A stretch of 64,000 bases of DNA, from contig CP129482.1 of NCBI GenBank assembly GCA_030583925.1, positions 2,604,001-2,668,000 on the forward strand. The letters run 5' to 3'. This stretch comes from Anaerolineales bacterium (GTDB taxonomy: Bacteria > Chloroflexota > Anaerolineae > Anaerolineales > Villigracilaceae). Numbering within the stretch: position 1 is the first letter of the stretch; the number at the start of each line of letters is the position of its first letter. A model generated the notes under the pieces. The model saw only the letters and a program-made list of their open reading frames with translations. It searched no databases and was not told the DNA's origin. This document shows, in pieces, positions 62,384-64,000 of the stretch. The position numbers were made by a program, and so were the translations under genes.

Positions 62384-63493
62384 TCATGCCTTGATCGTAA
62401 TTTTCTCAAGTGAAAAATCTTTCAGCGCGGATGCGTCCATCGTCACGCCCAAGCCGGGGGCGATTGGGACGGTGATCGTGCTGTCGTCGTTCAATGTGAA
62501 TCGCTCGTTCGTGATGTCGCGATGATAGTAACGATCGGAGGCGGAGATGTCGCCGGGGAGGATGAAGCCGGGGAGCGACGCCAAAGCCAAATTGGAGGCG
62601 CGACCGATGCCCGTTTCGAGCATCCCGCCGCACCAGACGGGGACGTTTTGCGCGCGGCAATGATCGTGAATCGCAAGCGCCTGACTCAATCCGCCGACGC
62701 GCGCGGGCTTGATGTTGATGATGCCGCACGCTTTCATTTCCAGCGCGTAGCGCGCATGGCGCGGCGAGACGACGCTTTCATCCAAACAGATCGGCGTTTT
62801 GAATTCCGCTTGCAGAAGGCGATGATCCCAAATGTCGTCTTCGAACAACGGCTGTTCGATCAGCAACAAATTCAGGTCGTCAATTTTCTTCAACACCCGC
62901 GCGGACTCGAGCGTGTACGCGGAGTTGGCGTCCACTTGCAAACGCAAATTGGGATAGGCGCTGCGAACCGCAAGGGTTTCGTCTACTTCGCGCCCGGGCT
63001 TGATCTTGATCTTGACGCGGCGATAGCCTTGACCTAAATACGACTCGACGGTTCTCACCAACGTTTCGGCTGACTCTTGAATCCCGATCGAGACTCCCAC
63101 TTCGACTCGGTCGCGCGTCCCGCCGAACATCTCTTTCAGCGACTTGCCGTCGCGCTTGCCGAGCAGATCCCACAACGCCATCTCGACGCCCGCTTTGGCG
63201 AGGTGATGTCCGCGTATCCGTTCGACGCGGGTTTGGAAGTCTGCCGCGTCTTTCACGTCTTGCCCGAGGATTAACGGCGCGATGAAGTCTTTGAGGATGT
63301 GCCACGCTGTGCCGGTCGTCTCGTAGTTGTAACCCGGCTCGCGCGAAGCGACGCACTCGCCGTAGCCAGTGAGTCCTTCGGCGTTTAATTCAATGAGGAT
63401 GCACTCGCGCACGGTCTCACGCCCGAACGAGGTTTCGAACGGTGCGACGAGCGGCATGGAGAGGTGGTGGAGGGTGAGGGAGGTGAGGTTCAT
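62384..63493 (-). CDS. menC: o-Succinylbenzoate synthase / N-succinylamino-acid racemase (enolase superfamily)
   Basis: Enolase-superfamily enzyme of 369 residues. It shows the MenC/NSAR features: LVAPFETSFGRETVRECILI, GYGECVASREPGYNYETT, HHLAKAGVEMALWDLLGK, the Lys pair VKIKIKPG, metal ligands in LQVDANSAY, IEQPLFEDD and CLDESVVS, and the catalytic Lys NIKPARVGGLS. WCGGMLETGIGRASNLALA completes the site. It may form o-succinylbenzoate for menaquinone or racemise N-acyl amino acids; the menaquinone genes are not nearby, so the two cannot be separated here. Confidence 0.88.
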   Translation of the reverse strand: MNLTSLTLHHLSMPLVAPFETSFGRETVRECILIELNAEGLTGYGECVASREPGYNYETTGTAWHILKDFIAPLILGQDVKDAADFQTRVERIRGHHLAKAGVEMALWDLLGKRDGKSLKEMFGGTRDRVEVGVSIGIQESAETLVRTVESYLGQGYRRVKIKIKPGREVDETLAVRSAYPNLRLQVDANSAYTLESARVLKKIDDLNLLLIEQPLFEDDIWDHRLLQAEFKTPICLDESVVSPRHARYALEMKACGIINIKPARVGGLSQALAIHDHCRAQNVPVWCGGMLETGIGRASNLALASLPGFILPGDISASDRYYHRDITNERFTLNDDSTITVPIAPGLGVTMDASALKDFSLEKITIKA

Positions 63494-63510
63494 GGGGGAG
63501 TGGGGGGAGA

Positions 63511-63694
63511 GGATTGGAGGATTAGGGAATTGGAGGATTGGAGGATTGGAGAATTGGAGGATTGGAGACTGGAGACTGGAGAATTGGAGGATTGGAGACT
63601 GGAGACTGGAGACTGGGCAATTAGAGAATTGGAGAATTGGAGACTGGAGGCTGGGTAATTGGTGATTGGTAATTGGTAATTGGTAATTGAGTAA
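63511..63694. repeat. Mixed tandem repeats of RATTGGAG and ACTGGAG units
   Basis: About 184 bases of imperfect 7-8-base units (GATTGGAG, AATTGGAG, ACTGGAG) ending in GTAATTG-type units. It lies between the menC-like gene and the 3' end of the integron-integrase-like gene, abutting the latter's stop. Related units occur at 21933-21950, 51907-51935, 61651-61690 and 62231-62255. Confidence 0.8.
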
Positions 63695-64000
63695 TTAGGG
63701 GTCGAGGGGAGATTTGACGGCAAGTCCGCCGCGTTGTAGCACGTGAGTATAGATCATCGTTGTTTTCACATCCTTGTGTCCGAGGAGTTCTTGAATGGTG
63801 CGAATATCGTAGCCGTTTTGTAAAAGGTGGGTGGCGAAGGAATGACGGAAGGTGTGAGGCGAAACAGGTTTTTGAATACCAGTTTGTTTTGACGCGGCTC
63901 GGATCGCCTTTTGGAGAACGCTGGGATCCATATGATGCCGCATGGTCTTTTTGGTGGCAGGGTCTACCGAGAGGGCGGAGGCGGGAAAGAGGTATTGCCA
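63695..64000 (-). CDS. intI: Integron integrase-like tyrosine recombinase (partial C-terminus)
   Basis: C-terminal 101 residues of a tyrosine recombinase cut by the right edge; its N-terminus lies beyond 64000. The visible part begins [19 protein letters not shown] and contains [13 protein letters not shown], the Arg region [25 protein letters not shown] and the nucleophile Tyr in TTMIYTHVL, then [11 protein letters not shown]. The WQYLFP and HHMDPS blocks flank the integron-specific insertion and match IntI rather than XerC/D. If this is an integron, its attI and cassette array lie beyond the window, because the gene's 5' end points that way. Confidence 0.85.
   Translation of the reverse strand, partial: WQYLFPASALSVDPATKKTMRHHMDPSVLQKAIRAASKQTGIQKPVSPHTFRHSFATHLLQNGYDIRTIQELLGHKDVKTTMIYTHVLQRGGLAVKSPLDP

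Noticed and set aside
63511..63694. CRISPR array
   Set aside because: Units are only 7-8 bases and directly adjacent, with no unique spacers of constant length and no cas genes.

Overview
This 64 kb window looks like ordinary chromosome of a Chloroflexota bacterium, most likely class Anaerolineae. That placement is inference from style and gene content: mid-to-high GC, many lipoproteins with a short signal peptide followed by Thr/Pro-rich linkers, and the set Asp23-NusB-TatA-TatC, RNase J, Rex, NrdR with a B12-dependent ribonucleotide reductase, and Nudix/TrmI housekeeping genes. No rRNA, tRNA or CRISPR array was seen.

Layout. 1-3126 (minus): a MacAB-like export operon, with the permease cut by the left edge. 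3295-7851 (plus): a HEXXH protein, a lipoprotein joining a cysteine-less DsbA-like domain to a cyclophilin, TrmI, a TPR/zinc-ribbon protein and a CoA-pyrophosphatase-like Nudix. 7894-9894 (minus): ribosomal protein L25, a repetitive membrane protein and PaiB. 10153-20498 (plus): a membrane spermidine-synthase-like protein and a DUF1461 protein, then fabG-asp23-nusB-tatA-tatC, a large carbohydrate-related lipoprotein and a penicillin-acylase-family hydrolase. 20519-26327 (minus): VanZ, DedA, an S9 peptidase, and cysteine desulfurase with mnmA (tRNA 2-thiouridine synthesis). 26433-34380: surface lipoproteins, a three-gene ABC-2 exporter, an SDR and a CAP/LysM protein. 34686-36650: an Lrp-type regulator and a tyrosine phenol-lyase. 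36805-43465 (minus): nrdJ, nrdR, an alpha/beta hydrolase and an unusual hydrolase-acyl-CoA synthetase fusion. 43561-45084: a large unknown membrane protein.

The most informative accessory region is 45300-47432. A strong promoter and an intrinsic terminator bound about 105 bases that fold into three hairpins (candidate small RNA or leader). Just downstream is a complete IS1595-family element with 25-bp inverted ends and a perfect 8-bp target duplication AAATTTTA. It carries a transposase and a convergent, AT-richer passenger gene for an unknown membrane protein. It sits 34 bp before the RNase J start codon and has probably split the ancestral RNase J leader.

47433-63493 holds RNase J, MutY, a GT-C glycosyltransferase-like membrane protein, an MBL-fold protein, a DUF559 endonuclease-like protein, a second HEXXH protein, an SH3 lipoprotein, Rex, a small cassette-like unit flanked by diverged direct repeats, DUF309, CapA and MenC-like proteins. 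The right edge cuts a gene whose visible C-terminus matches integron integrases; next to it lies a 184-bp array of 7-8-bp repeats.

Two window-wide patterns stand out. Many genes have a TAnnnT -10-like box 6-8 bases before the start codon, which predicts leaderless mRNAs. Many gene ends carry short perfect palindromes, mostly GTAGG...CCTAC, that often supply the stop codon and presumably act as terminators or REP-like elements.
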